Under the pieces are notes generated by a model, which did no database searches, had not been told where the DNA came from, and saw only the letters and a program-made list of their open reading frames with translations. From NCBI GenBank assembly GCA_031272615.1, contig JAISTL010000239.1:1-25380 (forward strand): a DNA stretch of 25,380 nt, given 5' to 3'. The position numbers and the translations under genes were made by a program. This document shows positions 14,144 to 21,610 of the stretch, one piece after another (position 1 is the stretch's first letter; each line of letters starts with the position of its first letter). This DNA comes from Methylobacteriaceae bacterium (GTDB taxonomy: Bacteria > Pseudomonadota > Alphaproteobacteria > Rhizobiales > Beijerinckiaceae).

Positions 14144-16075
14144 TCACCCTTCCGCCGCAATGTTTTGCAGCAGCATCGCCAATTCTTCCTGTTCCTCGCC
14201 GAAAACCCGTTTGGCCAGTTCCGTACGCCGCTGCATGCCGTCCATGGCATCCAGTACCAGCCGGGTTTCCGTCGCGTGCACGGAAAACTTGAAGAAATCG
14301 CCGGAGGCCGACTGTTCCCCCATGAAATGGTGCGGATCATCGGCAACGATCCCGCGGAACGAATCGACGCCGAAGCGGCGGGACACCGCTTCGTCGAACC
14401 GCCTCAGGTCATCGGCGACTTCGATTTGCAGATAACCGGCCTGGGCGGCTTCGCTGAGGAACTTGTCCGGTTCGCGCCCGCGGATCTCCCCGAGATACAT
14501 CAACAAATCCTTGGCTTCCTGCGACAATTGCGGCACGGGATAGCGCATGCGGATCCAGCGGAGCGCCGATCTCTGCAACAGCGCGCCGAAGGTTTTGTTG
14601 TACGTGGCAATCAGCTCCCGCGCCTCCGCCGCCGCCCGTTGCAGCAAGTCGCCCCCGCCCCGTTTGGACCCCAGCACCGACGGCAGCCAACCCTTGCGGT
14701 TGAACAGTTCTCCGTATTGTTCCGGAGCGTGAAGGATTTGCTCGGACAATTCCTTCGCGGTGATGCCGGAAAAAATGTCCGCTTCAATTCCGGCAATCGC
14801 CGCGTAAGGGTTGTCCCAGATATGCTCGGCAATCTCCTCGAACGTCACCTTGTGATCGATCCATGACTCCGCCATCAGCATATCTTCTATGGCCAATTCA
14901 CGGATGCCGGCATGGGGTTGCTCCGCCGGAAACAGAAGCGGCGTCCCCTTCGGCAGAACCTGGCGCTGCGGCAAATTGACAACACCGTTTCTTCCGGGAG
15001 TCACCACCGGTTTTTCCGCCCGGTCACGGTCACGCCGCGGGAGTTGCGCCGGTTTGTCGGAACGTTGAGGCGCCGGACCGGTGAACATCCGCGGGCGGGA
15101 CGCAGGCGGAAACAGATCGCGAAGCTGCTTCTCGCGATAGGTCAGAAGAGTCAACAACTGCACCCCGTAGAGGCGAAACAGCGTCATCTGCAACAGGGCA
15201 TTCTGCCGTTCCCTGTCCGGAATTCTCGAAGATGATTCCGAGCCGCGCAACCCCCCGGCGTTCTCGGGGTGTTTGATGATGTCGTCCAGAAACGCGGCGC
15301 CGTCCTGCCCGCCCTGGAAACAGCTTTCAAACTGTTCCAGCACGACAAAGGGCTCGTTGAAAACCTGCGCCGTGGACTCCTGGAACACCTTGACGGCTCC
15401 GGCCGTATCGGGAAAGGCGACGATTTTCTCAATCAGACAATCGCGGCCGGCCTCGCCGCAGGCTTCAAACTCCTGGCGGGTGGTCCGCATCGCGGCAATC
15501 GCCTGGGCCAGCGCCGTCACATCCTGATCGCTCGCCGCAGCCAGAAGACTTCGGGTGAGAAGCGGCGGCTGCCCGTGGCGAAATTCCATGAGCGGTTGTC
15601 CGCGCACCCGGCAGAACTGCCGGAAAAACGAGACGATGGTGCGGAAATTGCCCCGCCGGAACGGATAAATCTGCCACAGCCGCTGCAGGGCAAACGCCGC
15701 CTTGCGGGCCTGTTGCTTGTCGGTCAAATCCGTCATGGGAACGGATTTGAGAGTATCCGTCGCTTCCCCCACATCCTCCGCGATCATTTCCGGAGCGCTG
15801 AACGACATGCCGTTTCCCGGTTGCGCCGTTTCGTTTTCCGGAGCGGCGAGAGTCCGTATTTCCCCGGCAAAGGGATAGATCCCGTCAAAAATGCGGCGAT
15901 GGGTTTCCGTGAGATGCGCAAAATCCCACTGCCCCTCCACGGGATGACGTTCGAGCTCCAACAGCACGTGCGCCGTATGAATCTGCTCGAAAAAATCCAG
16001 CTTGAGCGGATCACGCTCGTTGAAACGGTTTCTCGGCACTCGGGTCTGCGGGTAGAAGAAATCATCGGAACTCAT
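14144..16075 (-). CDS. Fic-domain protein with altered catalytic motif and tandem BID-like domains
   Basis: A 643-residue protein. Residues 28-165 follow the Fic fold: THRRIFDGIYPFAGEIRT (57-75) is the usual helix before the active site, GMSFSAPEMI (89-98) is the flap area, and IYPFRRGNFRT (136-146) stands where active Fic enzymes have HPFxxGNGR. The catalytic His is Tyr137 (codon TAT) and the last Gly is Phe144. Residues 214-325 and 413-500 resemble BID domains, the type IV secretion signals of Bartonella Bep effectors, and resemble each other: DDIIKHPENAGGLRG (264-278) aligns with SEQILHAPEQYGELFN (444-459), each preceded by a short NP/EP-containing helix. A basic Pro/Arg-rich linker (325-380) separates them. 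Residues 500-643 are charged, helical and unassigned. ATG 16075 is close behind the small upstream gene (18 bp). No T4SS gene is in the window. Fic identity is firm from the flanking helix; BID is an inference. Confidence 0.7.
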   Translation of the reverse strand: MSSDDFFYPQTRVPRNRFNERDPLKLDFFEQIHTAHVLLELERHPVEGQWDFAHLTETHRRIFDGIYPFAGEIRTLAAPENETAQPGNGMSFSAPEMIAEDVGEATDTLKSVPMTDLTDKQQARKAAFALQRLWQIYPFRRGNFRTIVSFFRQFCRVRGQPLMEFRHGQPPLLTRSLLAAASDQDVTALAQAIAAMRTTRQEFEACGEAGRDCLIEKIVAFPDTAGAVKVFQESTAQVFNEPFVVLEQFESCFQGGQDGAAFLDDIIKHPENAGGLRGSESSSRIPDRERQNALLQMTLFRLYGVQLLTLLTYREKQLRDLFPPASRPRMFTGPAPQRSDKPAQLPRRDRDRAEKPVVTPGRNGVVNLPQRQVLPKGTPLLFPAEQPHAGIRELAIEDMLMAESWIDHKVTFEEIAEHIWDNPYAAIAGIEADIFSGITAKELSEQILHAPEQYGELFNRKGWLPSVLGSKRGGGDLLQRAAAEARELIATYNKTFGALLQRSALRWIRMRYPVPQLSQEAKDLLMYLGEIRGREPDKFLSEAAQAGYLQIEVADDLRRFDEAVSRRFGVDSFRGIVADDPHHFMGEQSASGDFFKFSVHATETRLVLDAMDGMQRRTELAKRVFGEEQEELAMLLQNIAAEG

Positions 16076-16093
16076 GGCAAAACCTAAGAATTG

Positions 16094-16381
16094 TCAATGT
16101 TTCACCCCTCGGCACAAATCAATGTAGCGGGCGCCCAGCACATTGCTTTCGGCGAGGGTGATAAAATTGAGACGGCATGCGCACAGGAGGAATTCTTCGA
16201 ACGGTTCCAGCCGGTGCCCCGAACCGCTCATGATCCCCAACACTTCCATCAGCGGCAAATCCATATGATGGGCGATGAACGGAGTGAGCACACTGTCATC
16301 GCCGCTTCTCAACACTTGGTCAACAAGGGCCAACGCGTGTTCCCGGTTTTGTATCTCCGGAATTCCGCACGGATCGATCAT
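16094..16381 (-). CDS. Small protein of unknown function, upstream partner of the Fic-BID-like gene
   Basis: I do not recognise this 95-residue protein. It begins MIDPCGIPEIQNREHALALV, appears mostly helical with two cysteines in the middle (FLLCACRLN, ending DLCRGVKH), and has no signal peptide or membrane segment. A strong GGGAGGA about 6-7 bp before ATG 16381 and the 18-bp gap to the Fic-like gene support a real gene in a two-gene operon. Position and size match Fic antitoxins such as VbhA or BiaA, which are encoded just upstream of their toxin, but the antitoxin inhibition motif (S/T-x3-E-G/N) is absent. It could equally be a chaperone or a structural partner. Confidence 0.65.
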   Translation of the reverse strand: MIDPCGIPEIQNREHALALVDQVLRSGDDSVLTPFIAHHMDLPLMEVLGIMSGSGHRLEPFEEFLLCACRLNFITLAESNVLGARYIDLCRGVKH

Positions 16382-16401
16382 TTCGTGTCCTCCCGAATAT
16401 C

Positions 16402-16431
16402 GGGCAAATCATTTGGTGTGGGGCAAATCAT
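16402..16431. repeat. Two 11-bp direct repeats in the Fic-operon promoter region
   Basis: GGGCAAATCAT occurs at 16402-16412 and 16421-16431, 19 bp apart start to start. The second copy overlaps the predicted -10 and the first lies between it and the ribosome-binding site. Identical tandem sites of this kind suit binding of a regulator to the promoter; the binder is unknown. Confidence 0.6.
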
Positions 16432-16435
16432 AGCA
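16427..16435 (-). promoter_or_regulatory. Extended -10 promoter element for the two-gene Fic unit
   Basis: On the minus strand TGCTATGAT (16435-16427) is an extended -10 (TGnTATGAT). The -35 at 17 bp is poor (TATACT) but a T-tract lies upstream. The leader to ATG 16381 would be about 40 nt. Confidence 0.45.
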
Positions 16436-16577
16436 TCAGTTGAAAAAAAAGTATAGAACGCCGTCCGCGTCTTTGTTTGTAACGGACTGATATATCTTGG
16501 ACCCGGTGATACCCCCGAACGGCGATGATTTCAAGCCGACCGCCGGGATAAAGATGTTCGCCGCCGGTTGACGGGCA

Positions 16578-16606
16578 TTGACAGTCCCGGCAATCCCTCC
16601 TATTTT
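16578..16606 (+). promoter_or_regulatory. Candidate sigma70 promoter for the IclR regulator gene
   Basis: TTGACA (16578-16583), a 17-bp spacer and TATTTT (16601-16606). The start site would be near 16612, just before the palindrome at 16622-16634, a layout typical of autorepression. Confidence 0.5.
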
Positions 16607-16621
16607 TCCATTCCGAACTGA

Positions 16622-16634
16622 AGAATAACGTTCT
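16622..16634. promoter_or_regulatory. Candidate IclR operator, copy 1 (before iclR)
   Basis: AGAATAACGTTCT is an imperfect palindrome (AGAA/TTCT arms). It matches 10 of 13 positions of AGAACGCCGTTCT at 17421-17433, before the lyase gene. It lies between the predicted start of transcription and the start codon. The pairing of sites around a regulator gene and its neighbour suggests the IclR protein binds both. Confidence 0.5.
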
Positions 16635-16655
16635 GCAGTGTTGAACGGTGCGGCG

Positions 16656-17402
16656 ATGGAAGCAAAAGTCAAATCACTCGACAAGGCGTTGCGCGTCTTG
16701 AACTGCTTCACCCCGGAAGAGCCGGAACTCGGGATTTCCGAACTCAGCCGCCGCCTGGATCTTTACAAGAGCAACGTTCACAGCATCGTGACAACGATGG
16801 AAAAGAACGGTTTTATCGAAAAAAACGAAACCACCGGCCGTTACCGGCTCGGGCTTGGCGTCATGCGACTCGCCCATGTGGTGACCTCCGGGCAGGGCGG
16901 GCAGCGCATCATCCACCGGTTCGTCCGGGAACTCTCTGAAGAAGTTGACGAAATCGTCTATTTCGGGGTGCGCTGGCACCACGCCGTCATGTATCTGGAG
17001 GGCGCCTACCCTGACAGAGTCTACAATCTGCGCTGGGGCGCCGGCATGGTCGCGCCGCTGACCTGCACCGGCATCGGCAAGGCCATTCTGGCTTTTTCCG
17101 AAGACAGGGTCATCGACGATGTGCTGAGCCGGCCGATTGACCGGTTTACCGACGCAACCATCACCGACCCGGGCAAACTGCGCGACGAGCTGCAGACCAT
17201 CCGCACGCGCGGATACAGCACCGACAACATGGAGCATGAATACGGCGTCAAATGCGTCGGCGTACCGGTGTTCAACAGAAACAACGAGCTGGTGGGCGCC
17301 TTCAGTTCCACCGGCCCATCGCTGCGGTTCAGCGACAACCGCATTCCCGCTCTGGCAAAGATGCTGAAGGAGAAAGCCCTCGCCCTGCGCAACAGCCTGT
17401 AG
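16656..17402 (+). CDS. IclR-family transcriptional regulator
   Basis: A 248-residue regulator in the canonical IclR layout. The N-terminal winged helix spans about 1-65 (KSLDKALRVLNCF, LGISELSRRLDLYKSNVHSI, ENGFIEK-like NGFIEKNETTGRYRLG). The C-terminal effector domain spans about 75-245, with VYNLRWGAGMVAPLTCTGIG (the APLTCTGIGKA loop is a family hallmark), IRTRGYSTDNMEHEYGVKCV and VPVFNRNNELVGAFSSTGPS. ATG 16656 is chosen over an in-frame GTG at 16638; neither has a strong Shine-Dalgarno sequence. The gene leads the second catabolic locus and probably controls the lyase, isomerase-like and TRAP genes. IclR effectors are small acids or sugar acids, in keeping with a keto-acid aldolase locus. 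Its own promoter is followed by a candidate operator. Confidence 0.93.
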   Translation: MEAKVKSLDKALRVLNCFTPEEPELGISELSRRLDLYKSNVHSIVTTMEKNGFIEKNETTGRYRLGLGVMRLAHVVTSGQGGQRIIHRFVRELSEEVDEIVYFGVRWHHAVMYLEGAYPDRVYNLRWGAGMVAPLTCTGIGKAILAFSEDRVIDDVLSRPIDRFTDATITDPGKLRDELQTIRTRGYSTDNMEHEYGVKCVGVPVFNRNNELVGAFSSTGPSLRFSDNRIPALAKMLKEKALALRNSL

Positions 17403-17420
17403 TTTTTTTATTCCCTCTCA

Positions 17421-17433
17421 AGAACGCCGTTCT
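17421..17433. promoter_or_regulatory. Candidate IclR operator, copy 2 (before the DapA-family gene)
   Basis: AGAACGCCGTTCT is a perfect odd palindrome (AGAACG-C-CGTTCT). A further half-site AGAACG follows at 17441-17446. It lies in the 94-bp gap between iclR and the lyase gene, where no good -35/-10 pair is visible, so activation of a weak promoter or control of read-through are both possible. Confidence 0.55.
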
Positions 17434-17496
17434 CTGATAAAGAACGATTCACCGCAACAAAAGCCGGAACTACCGCACCAACAAAGGAAAACGACA

Positions 17497-18384
17497 ATGC
17501 CTTCCGAAAAATTCGGCGCCAACTGCGCCATACTGATGCCGTTCAATGCCGACGAATCCGTCGATGTTGCGCGGCTTGTCGCCCACGGCAAATGGGTTTT
17601 GGAGAACGGGGTATCCAGTTTCACGCTGTTCGGAACCACCGGTGAGGGCGGGTCCTTCGGCCGCAGAGAACGGGCAGAACTGATCCACGCCGTCCTCAAG
17701 GCCGGAATCCCGGCAAAACAACTGGTATCGGGCATCATGGCCAGCGCCTGGCCCGATGCTGCGGATATGGCCCTGGACGCCCTGGACGCCGGAGTGCGCA
17801 ACGTTCTCGTCCCGCCGCCCTACTATTTCAAAAACCCGACGCAGGACGGCGTTTACAACTGGTACGCCCGGTTTTTCGACGCCCTGGGCAGCAAGGCCCG
17901 CGATGTGATTCTCTATACGATTCCGTCGGTCACCGAGGTTGAACTGACCATTCCGCTGATCAAACGCCTCGCCGCCGGCTTCCCGGAAGTTGTCAAGGGC
18001 GTCAAGGATTCCACCGGGGACTGGGCCTTCGGGCAGGAGCTGATCCGTGAGCGCGGAAAGCTCTTCATCCTCATCGGCAACGAGACCAAGCTGGCCGAGG
18101 CCTGCCGCATGGGCGCCGAAGGCTCCATTTCGGGCATTGCCAACCTGCTGCCGCGCACCCTCACCGACCATGTGGAGGGCAAGGATGTGGATGTCGACGC
18201 CATGGCGGCCCTCGTCGCGGCGGTGTGCGCCCACCCCGTGACCCCGGCATTGAAGGTGATTGCCGCGCATCTGAAGGGAGACGACGCGTGGCTGCGCGTG
18301 CGCGCGCCCTTTGTGCCCTTTGCGGGCCCCGGCGCCCCCGAGTTGATTGCCGCCTTCGAAAAACTCTTTGGCGGCAAGGTTTGA
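17497..18384 (+). CDS. DapA-superfamily aldolase/lyase (not a true dihydrodipicolinate synthase)
   Basis: A 295-residue class I aldolase of the DHDPS/N-acetylneuraminate lyase family. TLFGTTGEGGSF (43-54) is the pyruvate carboxylate-binding loop, LYTIPSVTEVEL holds the catalytic Tyr140, VVKGVKDSTGD holds the Schiff-base Lys170, and GSISGIANLLP shapes the pocket. The arginine that DHDPS uses for its second carboxylate (in YNVPSRTG) is Val145 here, so lysine biosynthesis is unlikely. Expected chemistry is retro-aldol cleavage or dehydration of a 2-keto-3-deoxy sugar acid or similar, yielding pyruvate. AAAGGA lies 8 bp before the ATG. It sits in a catabolic locus between an IclR regulator and a sugar-isomerase-like gene. 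Alternatives are a KDG aldolase, a sialic-acid-type lyase or a ketoglucarate dehydratase-like enzyme. Confidence 0.85.
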   Translation: MPSEKFGANCAILMPFNADESVDVARLVAHGKWVLENGVSSFTLFGTTGEGGSFGRRERAELIHAVLKAGIPAKQLVSGIMASAWPDAADMALDALDAGVRNVLVPPPYYFKNPTQDGVYNWYARFFDALGSKARDVILYTIPSVTEVELTIPLIKRLAAGFPEVVKGVKDSTGDWAFGQELIRERGKLFILIGNETKLAEACRMGAEGSISGIANLLPRTLTDHVEGKDVDVDAMAALVAAVCAHPVTPALKVIAAHLKGDDAWLRVRAPFVPFAGPGAPELIAAFEKLFGGKV

Positions 18385-18454
18385 GTGGACGGAGGCCGGC
18401 GAACCGTCAGACCGGCCTTGAATTGAACGGATGAACGAACAAGGGAGAAAATCG

Positions 18455-20110
18455 ATGTTGAATTTGGTTCTTCCGGCAGTCCCGGCGCGCATCGGCACCG
18501 GCGAAAAGGAAGTGATTGTTGTGACCAACGGCGACCTGCGGGAATCCGCCAATGTCACCTGCTGGCCGACGGAGGCCGCCTTTGAAGAAAAGCTGCGCGC
18601 CGCTTTGCAGAAACTGGGCTATACGATGAAACGCATGGGCGAGTTCCACAAGGAGCGCGGCCACGGCTTCATTTCCAGCCAGCGCGAAGGCAGTGACCTG
18701 TTCGAGGGCATTGACCCCGAGGCGCCGGTGATTGTGCTGCTGACGGTGTGGAATTACGCGCACCATCTGGCGCCGTCTCTGGTCCACCACAAGGGGCCGG
18801 TCCTGCTGCTCGCCAATTTCGAGGGCACCTGGCCGGGGCTGGTCGGCATGTTGTGCATGGCCGGAACGCTGACGTCTCTGGGTCGCTCCTATTCCCGGTT
18901 GTGGTCCGAGACCTTCGACGACGAGTTCTTCTATACCGGGCTCAAGACCTGGCTCAGGGACGGCGCAGTGAACCACAAGCTCGGCTATCTCAAAGACATC
19001 AAGCCGACTCACCCGGTGCTGGCGACTCCGGCGGGGCAAATCGGACAAAAGGTCGGCGAATATATCCTGGCCCACAAGGAGATCATCGGCCTGTTCGACA
19101 TTTTCTGCATGGGCATGATGAACGCGGTGTTCCCGCAGCAGGCCCTGGTCAAGGTCGGCATTCCGATGGAGGGGCTGTCCCAGTCGGCGCTCATCGTCGA
19201 GATGAACAAAGTGTCGCCGGAACTACGGGAGAAGTGCCTCGAGTGGTATGAACAGCGCGGCATGAAATTCGTTTACGGTACCGACGGCGCCAGGGAGTTG
19301 ACCCGCGAACAGGTGATGGAACAATGCGCCATGATGATCGCCATGGCCCGCTTCGTCAAGCGCTTTGGCCTGGCGGCGGTGGGCGTGCAGTACCAGCAGG
19401 GCCTGAAGGACGCCTGCGCGGCGTCGGACTGGGCGGAGGGCGCCATCGGCAATGCCGAACGCTTCCCCATTCCCGATGAGAACGGCGAGGTCATCCGCGA
19501 CGGCGAGGCGATTCCGTGCATCAACGAGGTGGACATGGGCAGCGCCATTCCGCAGGTGATGCTGGCACGGTTGTTGAAGTCCCTCGGGTTGCCCAACGAA
19601 ACCACCCTGCATGACGTGCGCTGGGGCAGCGAATTCAACGGCACGTTCTATTGGGACTTCGAGATTTCCGGCGCGGTGCCCTTCGCCCATCTGAAGGGCG
19701 GCATCGCCGGCGCCACCGGCTATCGTCAGAACCCGATGTTCTTCCCCTACGGCGGCGCGACCATCGCCGGGCAGGGCAAGGCCGGGCGGTTCATCTGGGC
19801 GAGAGCCCACTACGAAGGCACCGATGTCATCATGCATATCGGCACGGGGACGGCGGTGGAACTGCCCGAAGCGGAATTCGAGCGGCGCCGCAAAGCCACG
19901 GATTATGTGTGGCCGCTGCTCAATGCCGAACTGGACGGCATCACCCGCGACGACCTGATGGCCGGGCACCAGAGCAACCATCTGACCATCGCCTATGTCG
20001 ACGAACCTTTGCTCGCCGACGTGTTCAAGGCCTTCGTCGCCCAGGCCCTCACCCAGAACATCAAAGTGCGAATCGCCGGAAACGCCGATTCACTGCTCGA
20101 AAGCGAATAA
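18455..20110 (+). CDS. Fucose/arabinose isomerase-superfamily protein of unknown substrate
   Basis: A 551-residue cytoplasmic protein. The central segment NFEGTWPGLVGMLCMAGTLT (121-140) and the later CINEVDMGSAIPQVML (355-370) resemble the L-fucose isomerase (FucI/COG2407) fold. E358 and D360 are candidates for the Mn-binding acid pair, and His505/His509 in DLMAGHQSNHLTIAY for the C-terminal metal His. No signal peptide or membrane segment is seen. ATG 18455 is chosen because AAGGGAGA lies 6-8 bp before it; ATG 18431 lacks such a site. It is 70 bp downstream of the lyase gene and ends before a strong terminator, so iclR-lyase-isomerase form one unit. An aldose/ketose isomerase (or a sugar-acid isomerase) feeding the aldolase is the simplest reading. 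The family call is by pattern only and the substrate is not readable. Confidence 0.6.
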   Translation: MLNLVLPAVPARIGTGEKEVIVVTNGDLRESANVTCWPTEAAFEEKLRAALQKLGYTMKRMGEFHKERGHGFISSQREGSDLFEGIDPEAPVIVLLTVWNYAHHLAPSLVHHKGPVLLLANFEGTWPGLVGMLCMAGTLTSLGRSYSRLWSETFDDEFFYTGLKTWLRDGAVNHKLGYLKDIKPTHPVLATPAGQIGQKVGEYILAHKEIIGLFDIFCMGMMNAVFPQQALVKVGIPMEGLSQSALIVEMNKVSPELREKCLEWYEQRGMKFVYGTDGARELTREQVMEQCAMMIAMARFVKRFGLAAVGVQYQQGLKDACAASDWAEGAIGNAERFPIPDENGEVIRDGEAIPCINEVDMGSAIPQVMLARLLKSLGLPNETTLHDVRWGSEFNGTFYWDFEISGAVPFAHLKGGIAGATGYRQNPMFFPYGGATIAGQGKAGRFIWARAHYEGTDVIMHIGTGTAVELPEAEFERRRKATDYVWPLLNAELDGITRDDLMAGHQSNHLTIAYVDEPLLADVFKAFVAQALTQNIKVRIAGNADSLLESE

Positions 20111-20200
20111 ACCGGCTGTTTCTTGTGCGAAAAAGAACTTTTTTTATAAGAAATGTTCGCATAAGAAAATGTGTTGGCTGAATCGAACCTGACATGCCGG

Positions 20201-20249
20201 CTCCGCCGGATTTCGAAATTCCTGTCGAAATCCGGCGGAGTTCTTTTTT
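20201..20249 (+). terminator. Strong intrinsic terminator after the isomerase-like gene
   Basis: CTCCGCCGGATTTCG (20201-20215) pairs perfectly with CGAAATCCGGCGGAG (20226-20240), a 15-bp stem with a 10-nt loop, followed at once by TTCTTTTTT. This is the clearest rho-independent terminator in the window and separates the lyase/isomerase unit from the second TRAP operon. Confidence 0.92.
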
Positions 20250-20504
20250 GTCGGGGGCGCCGTCAACAGCCCCCGTTTCCATGCGTCATTTTGTCAAACC
20301 GTCGGGCATCATGTTTCGGGTTTTCGTTTTTTTCCAAGAGATTGCTGCTGTTGTTCACTGATTCGGGCGTCTCCCGAAACCGGCTCTTCACTTTCCGATT
20401 GTTTTCGTTATCGAAACAGTATAAGGTTTGTCGCAATCAGCGAGACTCTTTCCAAACCTGTGGAAAATGACAGCAAAATAACGGGTTTTTCTAGGGGCAC
20501 AGGG

Positions 20505-20532
20505 TTGGAAACGGTAGGTGTGAACCTATAAT
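20505..20532 (+). promoter_or_regulatory. Promoter of the second TRAP operon
   Basis: TTGGAA (20505-20510), 16 bp, then a perfect TATAAT (20527-20532); the start would be about 38 nt before ATG 20577. The 466-bp gap 20111-20576 has no credible gene. Besides the terminator it holds the inverted repeat TTTCCA/TGGAAA (20449-20454 and 20461-20466), and TTGGAAA recurs on the -35, so TGGAAA half-sites may be an operator. The AGAA-N5-TTCT box seen before iclR is not present here. Confidence 0.6.
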
Positions 20533-20576
20533 TGTGGTTAGTTAAACGAGTACAATCCATCTGGAGGAAATCTAAT

Positions 20577-21572
20577 ATGAAAAGAATTGGTATTGCAGTT
20601 TGCGCTTTGGCGGCCGCTATTTGCGTCTCCGCGCCGGCGGTCATGGCCCAGGACAAGGTCGAAATCAAAATCGCCGGCATGAAGCCGGAAGGTGAGCCCG
20701 AGACCCTCGGCATGCAGAAGTTCGGCGAAATCCTCGGCAAGCTTTCCAACGGCAAGTACGATGTCAAGGTGTTCCCCAACAGCCAGCTCGGCAAGGAAGA
20801 CGCCTATATCGCCAACACCCGCAAGGGCACCATTCAGATGTGCGCCACCGGCACGCAGGTCTCCGCCCTTCATCCGGCGATGGCCATGCTTGAAACCCCG
20901 ATGATGTTCAACAGTCTGGATCATGCCCGTCGCGCCATGAACGGCGGCAAGACCTTCGACCTCATCAACGAAGGCTTCATCGAGAAATCGGGTCTGCGCA
21001 CCCTGAACGCCTTCCCCCTCGGCTTCCGTCATTTCTACACCAAGAAGCCCCTGAAGAGCATGGACGATGTCAAGGGTCTGCGCATGCGCGTTCCCAACAT
21101 TCCGCTCTATATCAACTTCGCCAAGGAAGCCGGAATTTCCGGTCAGCCGATGCCGTTCGCGGAAGTTCCCGCGGCGCTTGACCAGGGCGTGATCGACGGC
21201 GGCGACAGCCCGCTGGCTGACATCGTCGCTCTCAAGATGTATGAAATCACCCCGAATATCACCCTGAGCGGTCATATTCTCGTCATCCACTCCCTCTACA
21301 TCAACGAAGAGTTCTATCAGAAGCTTTCCGACGAGGAAAAGGGCTGGTTCAACCAGGCCGCCAGGGAATCCGCCGATTACGTGTGGGATCTGATGGCCGA
21401 AGTTGAAAAGAAGGCCGTGGAAGACATCACCAAGGGTGGCGGCACCATCAGCGAGCCCAACGAAGAGTTCCGCAAGGCTCTTCAGGAAGCCGGCGCCCGC
21501 AGCTGGAAACTGTTCTACGATACAGTTCCCAATGCCAAGGAAATCCTCGAAAGCGCCGACGCTTACAAATAA
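20577..21572 (+). CDS. TRAP transporter solute-binding protein (DctP family), second system
   Basis: A 331-residue periplasmic protein with a signal peptide (MKRIGIAVCALAAA and on, cleavage after AVMA at about 24). DctP marks are KVFPNSQLGKEDAYIA, GFRHFYTKKPLKSMDDVKGL and the carboxylate-binding arginine in LRMRVP (R169/R171), then MPFAEVPAALDQGVIDGGD. ATG 20577 has GGAGGAAA about 6 bp upstream. Similarity to the first DctP is only at family level, so the ligand is probably different. GGD in place of the VEA-type hinge residues, and NIPLYINFAKEAG after the arginine, differ from the hexuronate-locus protein. It leads a separate transcript but lies beside the lyase/isomerase genes, whose substrate it presumably imports. 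Confidence 0.93.
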   Translation: MKRIGIAVCALAAAICVSAPAVMAQDKVEIKIAGMKPEGEPETLGMQKFGEILGKLSNGKYDVKVFPNSQLGKEDAYIANTRKGTIQMCATGTQVSALHPAMAMLETPMMFNSLDHARRAMNGGKTFDLINEGFIEKSGLRTLNAFPLGFRHFYTKKPLKSMDDVKGLRMRVPNIPLYINFAKEAGISGQPMPFAEVPAALDQGVIDGGDSPLADIVALKMYEITPNITLSGHILVIHSLYINEEFYQKLSDEEKGWFNQAARESADYVWDLMAEVEKKAVEDITKGGGTISEPNEEFRKALQEAGARSWKLFYDTVPNAKEILESADAYK

Positions 21573-21610
21573 GCGTATCTTGACTGTGTCAAGGATTTAA
21601 TCCAATAATC

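Noticed and set aside
14144..16381. The Fic unit as a working toxin-antitoxin pair
   Set aside because: The catalytic His and the antitoxin inhibition motif are both missing, so I do not call it a functional AMPylating toxin-antitoxin system; it is reported as an altered relative.
16436..16711. A 91-residue minus-strand frame between the Fic unit and iclR
   Set aside because: It overlaps the IclR start, its promoter and palindrome, lacks a ribosome-binding site and has no recognised motif.
17497..18384. Annotation as dapA (lysine biosynthesis)
   Set aside because: The arginine after the catalytic-Tyr loop needed for the DHDPS substrate is replaced by Val, and the context is catabolic.
20171..20470. 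A 99-residue plus-strand frame in the 466-bp gap
   Set aside because: It runs through the strong terminator and has biased composition (Ser/Phe/Arg); no ribosome-binding site.
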